Shown: in pieces, positions 32,751-45,885 of the stretch
Position numbering within the stretch: position 1 is the stretch's first letter
Layout of the letters: every line of letters starts with the position of its first letter
Source: Zoroaster sp. YZ-2022
Lineage: Eukaryota; Echinodermata; Asteroidea; Forcipulatida; Zoroasteridae
DNA length: 64,000 nucleotides
Assembly (NCBI GenBank): GCA_029582265.1
Contig: CM055823.1
Span: 2,418,001-2,482,000, forward strand
Reading direction: 5' to 3'
Position numbers and translations under genes: made by a program
The notes under the pieces: model-generated
Database searches by the model: none
The model's input: the letters and a program-made list of their open reading frames with translations, nothing else
What the model was told of the DNA's origin: nothing

Positions 32751-33653
32751 CAACTAATATGCAGATTGCAGGGCCACACCGAAGGTTTTAATTAACGCGT
32801 TACTTCTACTAATACTATTCTAACTTAGGCCTACCACGCACTAGAATGTTTAGCTCACCTACGCATGTCATGAAGTATCGTCCATGTACGTAATTCGCCG
32901 CACTCGTGAAATGACGCACTTACCTTTGGCTTTAGCATTTCTCGGAAAACTTACAAAACTATGGCGTATATGGGTCATTCCATGTCAAATCAACCAAATT
33001 TCTGAAAAGTTCCCAGGTGACCCTCTCAGATTTACATGAAACTTTGTTAAACTGTTCCACTATGGCCAAAATGAACACACAAAAAAGTAGATTCATACTC
33101 CATATCGTTTCCGAGATACGGCCTCTTGAAATTTGCTTAAAAACCCCCCTTTTTGTGCTCCGCCCCCCCCGGCCGAGTTGCGAAAACACGCCATCGCGCT
33201 ATTTTTCAACTTTAAGACCCCATAATTTGATAACGGTAACAGCTATAGAGTAGCTATGAAACCCTATTTTTAAAAATTAATGTTTCTGGACTAAGTTATA
33301 CACCAAATTAAAGCTCTTGATGAGACAGAGTCAGTGGTACAATTTGTTTTCAAATATTTATTTTAGTTCTTGAGATACAGGCTTTTAAAATTGGTAAAAT
33401 TCCAATTACTTGTGCCGCCGATTTTGGGCATTTTAGAATTAATTGTACTAAGTTATACCAAAAATTAAGTATATGCCAAGTTATACCTTAAATTGAAGCT
33501 GGGAATAAGGGAAAGTCAATGATGTGATTTGTTTTCAAATAAGTAGTTTGGTTCTTCAGATATTGGCATTTAAATGTTGTAATATTGTGCAATTTTGACC
33601 ATTTTACGTCAAGATCAGGTTTGTAGTTGAAGCCCACTTTATTGATTCCTGCC

Positions 33654-34400
33654 CTAGTATTTTAAATCTCCAGCAATCCAGTCTTCTTTCAACTTAAAGG
33701 TATACACTGCATCATCTGGTCCTTCGTATTTGATGTTAAACCACTCCTGGCTTTGAGTTACCTGAAAGGATGAGTAAATAAATTATCCATAAGTTGACAA
33801 ATCACTAAATTAAGTTAAATTCTGAAAAGAAATAATCTGCAGTCATTATGAACTCATATTTAGCATGGCATATTGTTAAATTCAACAACAAATGAAAGTA
33901 AAGTGGTAATGTGGTAATAAAATTAATATTTATTCATGATCTTCTTTTCACAGGTATCTTGGAAGCCCACAGGTTACTGGAGTGATCGAAATAAAAATAA
34001 ATAACTAAACAACTATTGTTCAGTTTTTGAGTTGTAACTGTATGGGAACTGAAATGTAAAATCATGATTTGCATCAACCATAAATCAACAAAGCACTTGG
34101 TTGATAATCGTACCTTTTTCCTTGGTATCTGTAGGATCACAATCAAGCTCAACTTTCTCCACGATAATGTCTTCATCAACGTCATCAGATGGGAGACGAC
34201 ATATGTTATCTAGAAGAGACAAAATTTCTTGATTTGTCACAAATTTTAAACTTGATAAAAGCATATTGGAGCAAATAATATGAAATAAACAAAATGGGGA
34301 AACAGGTTTTAAAATTTTATTTGACTTACTGTTGTATGTTGAGATCCTCTTTTGACCTAGTACGCCTTCACTTTCTCTGGATTTGTCCTTGGTTTTACAC
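33654..34400 (-). pseudogene. three exon-like segments inside the DNA transposon
   Basis: Minus-strand segments with coding character and splice-like edges: 34400-34330 (donor ACA|GTAAGT), 34209-34114 (acceptor TTCTAG, donor AAG|GTACG), and 33761-33654 (acceptor TTTCAG), which ends in a stop after a frame including QEWFNIKYEGPDDAVYTF. The first two are phase-compatible; the third fits only with a missing exon or decay. They may be the 3' end of the transposase gene or of a captured gene. I do not recognise the domain. Confidence 0.4.
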
Positions 34401-35779
34401 CTGGCTCATTTTTTTTTAGTAAACAAATTCCACAGTTTTGTAAAAATCCCTGAAATAATTGACAGACATCATGAAGAAATATTTATATATAAATACTGAA
34501 TAAAAACATCTAATGGAACTGGGTACCTAGCTCATTTAGCATGATGATGATGATTTAACAGTAGGCCTACATCAAGAAACATTTTGTGAAAATTTGAAAA
34601 TTTTACTTTCTTGGGCACTACATCAACGGAGGAAGGATACAGCATACATGTATGTGATTTGGTATTATTTTTTCAAAAATTAAAAAAATAATTCCCCATG
34701 ACAAAAAACTAAATCACTAATTCATAATTCCTTACTTCCAAATATAAAAAAAATACACAAAAAATAACTACATCATTTAATAATTACTTTAGAAGAGTAA
34801 TATTTGCACTTGCACTTGAACTTGTGTATTCCTCCGCTCCATTCATATAATTTTTTTTACGGCGCGGGCGCCCCGACATGACCCCTAAAAAGCCCCTGTC
34901 GCTAGAGTTCGCTAATGTTTTCATGACCAGTCTCTGTTTATATTGTTAAAAAACAGTGTAGAGAATGTCCAAATGTGTGAATCCACGACGGGGATCAAGA
35001 TTTAACACACATTTGAACACTTTATATATGAAAAAGTTACATATTTTGCAAAAAGTGCTGAAAAATACCTCTTTTCTTACCTTAACAATCGTTCTCATAA
35101 AATCAAAACACCTTTTCATTATTCAGTAGTTGTCCCGCGTCACATTTTGACCCCTGAACTTTCATGCAAATCTCTAAAATCAACCCAAAATGCAATTTTT
35201 ATGAGACCGCCAAACGGGGTCAAATGCTAAAAGTCATGTCAAAATACACAAAGTGAGCGAGCCGGAACACAAAAGACGTCATCGAAAAATGTAAATATCT
35301 GGACAAATATCGCAAGCACAACCTCACGGATTATCTTATCTTAAAGAGTAAGAATTACACTGCATTATCTGAAAATTTTGTTCGGAAATTCGGGACCGTT
35401 TGATTTTTATGACTTCTAGAAGATTTTTAATTTTACATGGTGGCACATACGGAAATGTGTTAAGTGGCGTTTGGGTGTTATCGCTATATAGAGCTGAAAA
35501 TTTGTATTCTAACTTACTTTTGGCCCTAGATTCATAATCTGGCATTAAATAATAGATATCTCATCTACATTTCAAGTTACTTGCCCCCAAAGTAGGCACT
35601 TTATTCAACCGGGAGTGATTTGGATGATTTTTGGGGTCACCCTGTGACCTCATCAGGGGTCACATGAATCCCAAATCTCAGATAAATCATCTATAGGTGC
35701 ATTTCTATTACCAAAATCAAATATGAGCTAAATAAAACATTTATAAAGGAGTAACATTCATCCAAAGTTGGGTCCAGGT

Positions 35780-35854
35780 TAGCCCTGATAGGACCTTATC
35801 TACAGTACACTTACGATTAGTAAGTGTACTGTAGATAAGGTCCTATCAGGGCTA
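35780..35854. mobile_element. 75-bp perfect hairpin element with 9-bp target duplication
   Basis: Two perfectly complementary 34-base arms (left starts TAGCCCTGATAGGACC) flank a 7-base loop CGATTAG. GGTCCAGGT lies directly on both sides (35771-35779 and 35855-35863). The other arm of the host inverted repeat (38311-38330) has the uninterrupted sequence with one copy of GGTCCAGGT, proving insertion. A diverged relative of one arm is at 7558-7593. Confidence 0.9.
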
Positions 35855-36429
35855 GGTCCAGGTGAACAAAAATAAAAAAAGACCCCTTCCGTCATGCGAG
35901 TGGTCCCCCTGTGGACATTTTTTTGTTGTTGTAATTTACAGCAGTTAAACATGTACATTAGATCTACTTATATACCAAATTTCAGCTTTGGTACTCAACT
36001 CCTTCATGGTCAGGTTGCATTTTGAAAATTACAGTTTTGCACATATTCGGGGACATAAAATTGACTTTAATAGATGGCATTTAACAGAATTACCATGCAT
36101 GTATTCTAGCAACTAGCTTTGAGAATACTGTCTAGTTAGTTGCAGTGGTTTACTTGATAAATACTGGTAGTTTGGCTTGAATGTTATTGAAGTCTGCTTT
36201 TAGATAATTTATACTGATCGCCCCTTGTCCCTGCAGTTCTGGAGCACTGATGGTACATATCACACCTTTTTTTTATATAAGCGCGCTTTTGATCATTTTT
36301 AAATGGAAACGGCACAATAGAAAAAAAATTTAAATTATTATTATTATTATCTTGAAATGGTATCCAACACTCATTGCGGGAGTCATGTGGCCAGGAGAGT
36401 GTATTTGAGTTCTTTGCTCTTCACATGAA

Positions 36430-37322
36430 CTTCACATAGACATCATTTTGTTCCTCTGATCTCTCAACTATGGTGCCAATGTACCATTCATTGTCATATA
36501 TATGCATACGATGTATTGACCTGGTTGGTACTCTGTTGCATCAGTACCTTGATGTATTTCTGCATGATCTCCAAATGGAAACAATACTAAAAACCTTGTC
36601 ATCAGAGAGTCGCCAAGCATTTTAAGTTGTGCCTTTCTATCAGTCACAGGAACAAAACTATGGTGATCGAAAGTACCTGATATAGTCTTTGATGAGGAGA
36701 ATCGATCAACTAGCTTGAACTTATCTGCATTACATTTCACATCATCGTTGCTGACATAAAAGAACTTGATGCCCGTGATGTGTTTATCAGCCCATGCAAA
36801 CATCTGCTGTGGGGTCAAAATCTGTTTATCCTCGGTAGCCTACAGACTGGCTCTTGCTACCAGCCTCTTTGTGGTGGCACCCAAACCATCGCATGAACTC
36901 TTTCCATGGCTGGTTGCAAAAAAATGCCATTCGGCTGCAAGTCCATGGTCTGATAAGTTGTAGCAAAGGTTGGACAAGTTCTTGTGATTTTTATACTGGC
37001 TGGCTGCCCCATCACTGAAGTATATCAGCTTGCTTTTGCTAGGAAGCTGCTCTTGATAAAGGAAATAAGCCTGGATATGAAAGCATGGACAGTTGTGGTT
37101 TCATGTTTCATGCAGTCTGAAATCACGACTACACTCGTGACATTTCAGTTCACCTCCTTCCATATGGTAGATGGCAAATGGGTGCAGCATGGCTTGGCTG
37201 TTGTCCCAATAATACCCCTGGATAGCATCTTGCACCAAAAGCTGTAATTCTCAGCCAAGTCCAACAAAACTATGGCTGTATCTTCTGGTAGCGTTTCCTT
37301 CAGTGAGCGCAAATATGAAGAC
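36430..37322 (-). pseudogene. transposase-like gene, frameshifted and with stops
   Basis: Reading the minus strand and allowing frame changes, the order is LLDLAENYSFWC, QGYYWDNSQ, FSDGAASQYKNHKN, AAEWHFFATSHGKSSCDGLG, TTKRLVARASL, LTPQQMFAWADKHI, then YDNEWYIGTIVERSEEQNDV and VKFM followed by a stop. The Asp residues in DLAENY and SDGAAS and the HGK-x-DG-G motif look like an RNase H-type active site. I recall this motif set from uncharacterised transposase-like proteins of cnidarians and echinoderms, but cannot give a family name. The N-terminal part continues beyond a MITE (37338-37845), at about 37850-37960. At least two frameshifts and several stops make it inactive. Confidence 0.7.
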
Positions 37323-37337
37323 CGCGATTTTGTAATA

Positions 37338-37845
37338 CTGTATAACTGGTAATTTCCTTGCAGGTAATTTTTTCACGCCAGCCACCCTACTGACACATTA
37401 GCGGGTTGTTGCTTTCACAAGACGGTAAATATATCTCTGACTTGTAGTACAATGCAAACCGCGATGTGGTTGGACATCGTATTTTACCACTTCAAAAGGT
37501 GACCCAATTATAGTGTCAAGTCGCAGCACGTTGCACCGGCGCTATGCACAATGCTTATATACACGTGCAGTGATCACAAACGTTAACTAGTACTAGTAAT
37601 GTACGCGTATGCTTATAGTACGCGTATGCTTATAGTACGCGTATGCTTATACTTATTAGAACGGGTTGCCGACTCTTTGTTTCAGGCAGGTACAAGGTCA
37701 TGGGATCATGGCTATACTAGTAATTAGGGCAGAGGGCTTTCCCACCGGGCGGGTAATAAATTCGCGTGTTTTTAAATTCGCGCTGTCTAATCGTTACGCG
37801 AAAAGCGCGAAAATAAATGTTGCGCGAAAATTACCAGTTATACAG
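37338..37845. mobile_element. 508-bp TA-flanked MITE inside the transposase gene
   Basis: It begins CTGTATAACTGGTAA and ends with the complement TTACCAGTTATACAG; TA flanks each end (37336-37337 and 37846-37847). It contains a 19-bp repeat in three copies near 37598-37655 (GTACGCGTATGCTTATA). Coding sequence of the host transposase is recognisable on both sides, so it is a secondary insertion. TA targets suggest a Tc1/mariner-type element. Confidence 0.8.
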
Positions 37846-39369
37846 TAAGGTGGTACTCTCTTAGAGAATCAACTTTACTGCAAATTGTGTCAAGAAATTC
37901 TTGAAGTGATATTTACCCATCTACTGATTTCCTGGACAATAGAGTATTGTTTATAAATTAATAACTGTAAATCACCTTGAATTCTTCCAAGAAAGAGGAC
38001 AAACTTATTACAATGTAATTTACATAGCTCTTGTGATAATTTGGTAATTTTGAGATGGAATTAAATATGGATGTGGCAGTTCAGGTCTTTATAATGCGTG
38101 CAAGTAGGCCAAATCAAGTAAAAAATCATGATAAATGGTGTAATTTTCAAAATGCAACCTGACCATGAAGGAGTTGAGTACCAAAGCTGAAATTTGGTAT
38201 ATAAGTAGATCTGATGTACATGTTTAACTGCTGTAAATTTAAAAAAAAAAAAAAAACTGTCCACAGCGGGACCACTGCATGACGGAAGGGGTCTTTTTTA
38301 TTTTTGTTCACCTGGACCCAACTTTGATGAATGCTACCCTTTATAAATGTTTATTTAGCTCATATTTGATTTTGGTAATAGAAATGCACCTATAGATGAT
38401 TTATCTGAGATTTGGGATTCATGTGACCCCTGATGAGGTCACAGGGTGACCCCAAAAATCATCCAAATCACTCCCGGTTGAATAAAGTGCCTACTTTGGG
38501 GGTAAGTAACTTGAAATGTAGATGAGATATCTATTATTTAAGGCCAGATTATGAATCTAGGGCCAAAAGTAAGTTAGAATACAAATTTGCAGCTCTATAG
38601 CTGTTACCGTTATCAAATTATGGGCTCTTAAAGTTGAAAAAGCGTGATGGCACGCCGCGACTCGCCGGGGCGGATCACAAAAGGGTTTTAAAGCAAATTT
38701 CAAGAGGTCCGTATCTCGGAAACGATATGGAGTATGAATCTACTTTTTTGTGTGTGTTCATTTTGGCCATAGTGGAACAGTTTAACAAAGTTTCATGTAA
38801 ATCTGAGAGGGTGACCTGGGGACCTCTGGTTGATTTGACACGGAATGACCCATATATTAATGGTTGCATAAACTTGTCTAAGTCATACTTGTCACAAAAA
38901 TAAAAATCATAGTGAAATTGTATGATTTACTGGAAAGTTAGTGCTTGTGAAAGTGGAAAAAGTTGTTTAACCACTGATTTTACTACATGTAGATACAAAT
39001 AGTAAGAGATTTACATGATCTCAATTTTTTTTTCACGAACATCTGTGATTTTATTGTTCTATGCCGTCAACAAGCTGTTGTCTGTGGAAACCAAAATATA
39101 TGAATGCTTTGTATTTGCAATGATTTTTTTAAAGAAATACTGATCCTCAAATTGGACACATTCCTAAGTTATAGAAGAACCGAACGAAGACTACTTAATT
39201 TGTTGGTGTTTATTTCGACGGGTAGTGGAAAATTATTGAAAAATGAAACATTAATATCATGGTTATGAAAGAAATCTTTATTTGACAAAATGTTAACAGC
39301 AATTTTACACATTTCAAAGTTTTAAAGTACTTTTTGCAAGAAATTTTAAACCACCTTCATTTATTGGTC

Positions 39370-39795
39370 TTTCAAGAATATTCATTAAAAGTTTTAAGAG
39401 CTTCTCCAAAATTATACCATTTTATTTTAAAAATCGAAAACAGTATTTTTATTTTCAAGGTTAAAACAATTTTACAACCATCTGAAATAAGATGAAACAT
39501 GATTTCAAATGTTTTTCTTCTTGGGTACATTTTTCTGCCCCCCATTAACTTTAACAGTTTGGGGTGAGTCATTATACCAACATCAATTTTCTGATGGCCA
39601 CAATTCTGTGCATCTCAAAAACGGCTCAAGACGCCCACGCTGATGATCATGCATTGAAATTCAGCATTTTACAAGAGAATCCTTTCACTGAAACAAACTG
39701 AAACACCAAACTGCTAATTTCATTTGTAAGTTACCGTCCAGTTGATTATATAACCTTAGGTGCGTCCATTTAGGGTTAATTGAGGATTATACAGA
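39370..39795 (+). repeat. inverted copy of the interior of foldback-like element 2
   Basis: It matches about 16445-16820 in reverse complement over about 400 bp with moderate divergence (e.g. GGTGAGTCATTATACCAACA), but without the tandem-repeat ends. It abuts the start of repeat copy C at 39799. Confidence 0.7.
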
Positions 39796-39829
39796 TTTTT
39801 AAGGCTTTGTGAGTTGTCCTGATCTATCA

Positions 39830-41654
39830 TTATAGGCAGGTGCACACAATTTTAATATTAGTGCGTAAATCATTTCAAATGGATCTTAACTTGAAGGGCT
39901 TGATGAAGAACACAAATCTGAAGAAAAAAATTGAAATCGACTCACCGTTCTTGAGTTATGGCAAATTAATGAGGTCAAATTTAAATAGCTTGTTTTAGCC
40001 ATTTTGGTCAAAAAGAAGAAATTTGAATATTTTACATTTTTACTTTTATATTTCAACATCAATTAGCAGATTTGGTCAATCAAGTTTTAAATTTTACCAA
40101 TATTTGGGCAGGGAAATAAAAAATAATAAAAAAATGACACATTTCTTTTTAGTTTTGGACATACGGCTCATTAATTTAAACATGGTCCATTATGCTATGG
40201 TTCCATCACGGGACAAGATGGATTTCGTGAAAAATGACTAAGTCCAGCTAATTAATATGCATAAATGCTTGAGAACGGTTCATCTGACAAGCATGAAATT
40301 TGGCACAAGTATTGTTTGTACTAAAAGCTAAGTTTGGAACGCCTTGCCAGTGATCTGTTTAAAATAAAAAATTCCATTTTTACTCCAACTTCATAAACGC
40401 AACTTTATTCATGTTTCCCATGATAAGTCAAAAAGTGGACGATTTTTTCCAACAAGTTTGTGTAAAATTACAGAAATTAAGAAACTGAAACTCTGCCCCC
40501 TGCCTTTATTGAAAATTTTTAATAAGTCAAGGTAATTGAAAAAGAAAATATCGTTTTTCCATAAGTGAAAAATTCCTTTTAAATTTTAAACAATACATGT
40601 TGGAAACAAAGCTAATTTTATGATGAAAAATGTTGCCTTTTTTAAATTTAATTTTAATAACCACTAAACCAGTATTAAAAAAATCTAAATTACGGGGAGT
40701 AACACTACAGGATAGAACAGCCGACAAATCAATGACGGTGACGTATGCATTATGCTTTGTAGTTACAAGATATCACGTGACTCCTTACATTGTCGTTGCT
40801 TTATTGTGCATGACCCCATGCAGTATGAAAAACAACGTACATTTTTCTGATTTTTTCCTCGCTTTAATCTTATTTTCTGTGTTGAACTCGATATTTTTAC
40901 AAGATTGCAAGTAACTGCACACTTAAAACAAAAATAACATGGAAGTCTATATTCTGAGAGCAGAAGCTCTAGTTCACCGCTGCTCCATCCCGACACGCCG
41001 CTCGACTGCGTGAAAAAATCCAACCTCGTCGTCGTGGTCAGTGGTTTCCGAAACTGAAAAAATCACGATTCCCATGTTTGGCCTTTTGATTTCGTAGCGT
41101 TCTTAATTGATTTTCTTTACAAACTATAAAGTAAAATAAAGTTCAACTCCTCTACTTTAACATAATTATTCCGAAATTTTATATTTTGAGGTATTTTTGG
41201 GGAAAAAGATTAATTCATTATCAAATCGCCGCTTTGCCACTCAGGGATGCCATTTTGAAAATTCTCGGACCATATACCCATGAAAGCTTGGGCTTTTCGA
41301 GACTATATTTCTAGATTCTGGATCGCTACGCTTACAGGAACGCATCGGAATCTACCATTTTTGAGGCATAGGGGAACAAAAGCGCCCGGTGCTGAAGTCC
41401 CTCAACGATAAATGGTGCTTCCGATCGGAGGTGTTTTTCAAATGGTGTTTAGTACAAGATTTTTGGACCCAATCAACCCGAAAACACACGATGGAATGAT
41501 AAAACAACATCACTATACTGGTATTTATTTCTTCATTTTATTGATATTTCACATCGTAATGTTACATGTCAAAAGTTAGCAATTTTTTCATACCGAGTGT
41601 ATTTACGAGGAACGTGCACACGGTAAGCTGTGCTGTGAGTGTTTGACCTGCCTA
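39830..41654. mobile_element. 1.8-kb insertion 1 in repeat copy C
   Basis: CTATCA occurs on both sides (39824-39829 and 41655-41660) but once in copy A. The ends share the inverted motif TAGGCAGGT (starts TTATAGGCAGGTG, ends GACCTGCCTA). The interior is AT-rich with no recognisable protein, so the element is non-autonomous. The 6-bp duplication may be the remains of a longer one. Confidence 0.7.
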
Positions 41655-41730
41655 CTATCAAGATATTCCGTTTTCTGTCTTTAATTTGTTTTTGTTCATT
41701 GTTTGTGCTGTGATATTTTGAGATGTTGTA

Positions 41731-44376
41731 CTATTAGTCTAGGGGGGACAATGAAAAATTTAAAATTGCTTATAGGAAGTTATGTTGGAATTTTTCTTAA
41801 AGGGCTTGGTGAGTAGATTACAGAACACTTGGTCAAGAAAAATTGGTCAAGGTGTTACCAAGTTATGGTCCGATAAAGATTTCAGAATGTGCTGTTTTCC
41901 CTAGACAACAAATGTCAAAAAAGCAACAATAAACAAAAAATGTTTTTATACCATCTCATTTATTTTATTTACACCTATCAAGCATATCAATTCACCTTTT
42001 CTTGTATGTATGTTGCCTATATTTGTCATATCAGTGGGTTTTTTCCCAGAGGATACATCACATTATGAAGATATAGCTCAGTAAAAAAGCTTAAAGTGCC
42101 AAAATGGGCCTTTTTTAAGCCGAAATCACAGTAAATTCTCAAAATTTGCATATTTTAACCCTCAAACGAGGGACCTTTTTGGTCGAACAAGAAATGCGTG
42201 ACCCTGTCAGAAACATCTGACACACGGTTTTAATAAGTTAAGAGGGTTTCTTTGGCATTTCAACGATTGTGTTATCTAATTGTGTTGATTACATGTCTAG
42301 GTATTGCGGAATTAATTTAAACTTATTTGTTTGTAAAAAAATAATAATAATTAATTGAAAAATTATTAATTTGTTTACTGGTGGACTATGTTCAAGAATG
42401 AACATGTATGGCCCTCCTTGTAGCATGCAAGCCAAGCCACATGGTTTATTACACAACTGTTTATTGTGCAACATTGTGCAAGCTATTGTCACAAGCCCCT
42501 GTAATAAACTTAGAAACCTGGCACAATTGTTTACATACTTGAAACAAGCCACATACCCACTCTAGTACATGTATGTCTTGAAAGAAAGGCTGGGGTGGGG
42601 GGGGGGGCATTACAACTTACACTGTAGGCAAGAGATCAAAAGATAATTATTCTACTACTAACCCAGTGACTGAACAGATGGTTCCACTTATCACTGGACG
42701 AGTTCGAAGTATTCAATTCCCCATGCATCCAACATGCATTGATGTTGTACACAGAGCATGCTGTCCAAATTTGTGCACAAAACCATACTGGCAGAATTTT
42801 CGATGCCCCTCCCGACAACATCACTGACTCCTGTTGAATGAAACCCCTGTAGGATGTGTGTATATGGTCCAGCTTGAGATATCATTGACTGACAAGTGGG
42901 TGGTGTTTATTATTTGTTTAGGGGAACGAAAATACTGACTGTGGATGAGAATTCATCCATCGCACTGCTCGCTTGAGGGTACTCAAATTTGGTCAGTGAG
43001 TAAACATTTGGATACCAATATACTCAAAGTAAAAGAAAACAATTATAATAATTTCACAGGTAATTTAGGGTCAAAAGCCTTGTTTTTCAATAAGCTAATT
43101 ATATATGCATAACGTTATAAATAAAGACAATAATTTATAAATCTTGACAATAATTTCAAATCTCCATTGTCCCAGTCCCACTTCAAAGCAAATGCTGTGA
43201 ATGATCCAGTCAAAAGTATGAATTTTCACCGATTTTTGGGGTCTTTAGTAAATTTCTGTGTGAGGCCAGTGATATTTTTTTTTAAATCCTTCAAACTTAA
43301 AAATAAAATAAAAATCATGTATTTTAACTTTATCATAGCTCTTATCTCCAAATATAATAATCTGTAAAGTTGTTTTTGGGGGCAAATTGCATGAAAAAGT
43401 AAAAAGTTAAAATTGATTTGCAGTTTCCCATTGATTTGTGCACTGTTTTCTTCCCCATTGTTTATCCAAAAAAGTGGCCTACTGCACATGCGCTGCACGA
43501 TCGTATTGCATGCAATCCTCACACCACAAGTAGCCTACTGCACATGCGCATTACAATCGTATTGCAAACGCTACAGTTCATGCAGTATGCACGCACCGAA
43601 TCGGCATTTCTTTCAAATCTTCTGATTAGAATAGCGATAAATTGAGACAAAAAGAAATAATGTATTTACAAATAAATTCCACTTTATAACATGTTAATGT
43701 TCAGGAAATTGTAATCACCATCTTCCTCCGAAATCCTGGCAATTTCATGTTGATTTTTCGGAGAAAGTCGACACTTTTAACGAGTGATCGTAGATCTCTC
43801 TCGCTCGGTCAACTGCATCGTGTGTGTGACTCCAGCGTTACCGTGGCGGTCGTGAAAAAATTAAGCCCGTCTGAAGAAAAAGCGATGCGATTATATCTCG
43901 TATTATCTACTGGAAAATGACGTCCGATTTCATTCCAAGTTCATGTGGGATTGATTATCATTCGTACTTTTGGTTTATGGTGCCGCGTTTTGCGAAATTG
44001 GCATTGTTTTTAAAATATGTTAAACGGATTTTCATCGATGTTTTCTGCACCCCCGACCGCCATCGATAACGCGCCGCACGTAGAAATCAGTTCCTTGCAA
44101 AATCAGTTCCCGCATTCGACTAGATACCTACAACTGTTTCCGGGTAAAATGTCAAGTTCAGATGCGTTGGTAACGTTGTTTCGAAACAAGCCGGGAGCGC
44201 GGAGGTGGGAAATTCAGAATGCTATTTATCATGTATTTTTAAAATATTTTTGAATTTTTCTTTAGCATTCTAGTAAATAAAGGATTAGATTTTTTTATGA
44301 TATCAAAAATAAGCTGCTTTCTTATGCTTGTTACGCCTTGTCTAGTGGGGTAAAACGGTGTGTTTGACGCACCTAG
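41731..44376. mobile_element. 2.65-kb insertion 2 in repeat copy C
   Basis: Copies A and B read GATGTTGTATTACTG without interruption; here TA is duplicated around a 2646-bp insert starting CTATTAGTCTAGG and ending GCACCTAG. The inverted ends are very short. It contains a tandem duplication near 43478-43574 (ACTGCACATGCGC). No transposase is recognised. Confidence 0.7.
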
Positions 44377-45644
44377 TATTACTGAATAAATAATCCAACC
44401 AAACCTACACCTTTTAAAGGGAAAGAATTTTCAATATCACCAACATTACCTTCACTTTGCCACCACCTATAGTAGTAGCTAGGTTCTTATTGTTGAGGAA
44501 GTTACGCCCAATTTATAGGTTTCCTGCCAACTTACCCGATCACTGTCCCAAGCTGTTCTGGTTGTTACAAGCTTTATGATCCCCCATAGGATCACTATAC
44601 GTTGCCTGAGAATGTGATCTATTAATAACCTGGAAAAAAAAATGCCAAGGTCCACTTTAGAGGAAACAAATCTAACATTAACTCAGGCAACAGTATCAAT
44701 CATTTTCAGTGTTATTAGTACACACTTTATGGCCAATACTTGGGTTATTTTGTCCACTGAAGGGATGACTTTGCAAGGGCAACATCAGGAAGGCGATATT
44801 TAAACGTAAGAGGACAATTCTTTCCCTCAGTGGAACTTGGGCTTTTCTAAATTTAAATCAAACTGGATGCAGAGAAAGTGACAGTTTACAATATTTTACT
44901 GCCCGTTGGCCTTCTCATACTAGGCCACGGGTCGTTGACGCCAGTCGAGGACGATGTATAGGGTCAGTAGGGTTGACATATGTACAGTGTATCGTGACTG
45001 CCACACTAAAGTAATAATTAGTTAGAAAGTTGTTTGGATATATGAGTTCGCCTTTTCTTATTTCTTTGTAAAGGAATTGCATCATCAACAGCGATTGGAA
45101 ACATTTTGTTCTTAAAAAATAAGCAAATCGCAGTTTGGCACGCGAAAAGGTCGTGGATTGGAAATCATTTTTATTCAAGTTTGCCGTTTGATTTAAACAA
45201 GTCACATAATTATACAGAGACACATTACGGTCAGATAAGTACAGATACAATACTTAACTTCCTTGCCCCAGTTTTTATTTTAAATCCAAATACATATTGA
45301 AATTACATTACTCTTAAAATGACTTAACAAAGATTTCTTTTGTAGACAAAATCCATAAAACTTTTTATGTAATCGGCTGCCTGTATTGACTGACAGTGAC
45401 ACATTTAAGTATACCTCCATTAAAATAGAGCAGTGTTAATACACATGTATGAAAGATGCCAATCGGCACCCTTCTTGAACAAATAAATTATAAGAAGAAA
45501 TGTCTTCAGGTACATTTTTAATTAAAAGATATAGGAAACGGAATTTTTTCAATTGTTAAACCATAAAAACTCATTAAGGTAGAAAATTGAGTTCGGGGAA
45601 AACGACAGTAAATTCCTGTTATTTCATCATTGATAAAATGTGGT

Positions 45645-45885
45645 GTGCCAAGGCTGAGCGGTTTAGCGCATCAGACTTGTGTTCTTATGGCTGAGTCGTC
45701 AGAATGTGGGTTCAAATCTTGGCCGCGACCGTGGTACTTTTGTCTCTTTGAGCAAGACACTTCACTGTACAGTGGGTATCTGTGAGTAGAGGTTCAAAGG
45801 TTAAGGATTGATATTGGCCCAATAATAAGTACTTCCTTTGGCAATTTGGCGCTCTAAAATCCAATTGTTATTAAATCATTTTTCT
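45645..45885 (+). mobile_element. tRNA-derived SINE
   Basis: The plus-strand head has an A-box-like TGAGCGGTTTAGCGCATCAG and a B-box-like GGGTTCAAATC, followed by TTGAGCAAGACACTT, the central motif also found in the 29.8-kb SINE. It ends AT-rich near 45885. Not a functional tRNA. Confidence 0.7.

Larger units (their letters stand above)
32971..38852 (-). mobile_element. 5.9-kb decayed DNA transposon with long inverted ends
   Basis: The outer ends are inverted repeats of about 280 bp (32971-33250 and about 38600-38852), starting TGGGTCATTCC and flanked by TATA on both sides. Inside the right end, about 470 bp more (38130-38600) pairs with 35480-36045, which is displaced from the left end by 2.2 kb. 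The minus strand between carries a damaged transposase-like gene. Passengers are a 75-bp hairpin in the displaced arm and a TA-flanked MITE inside the coding region. I cannot name the superfamily. Confidence 0.7.
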
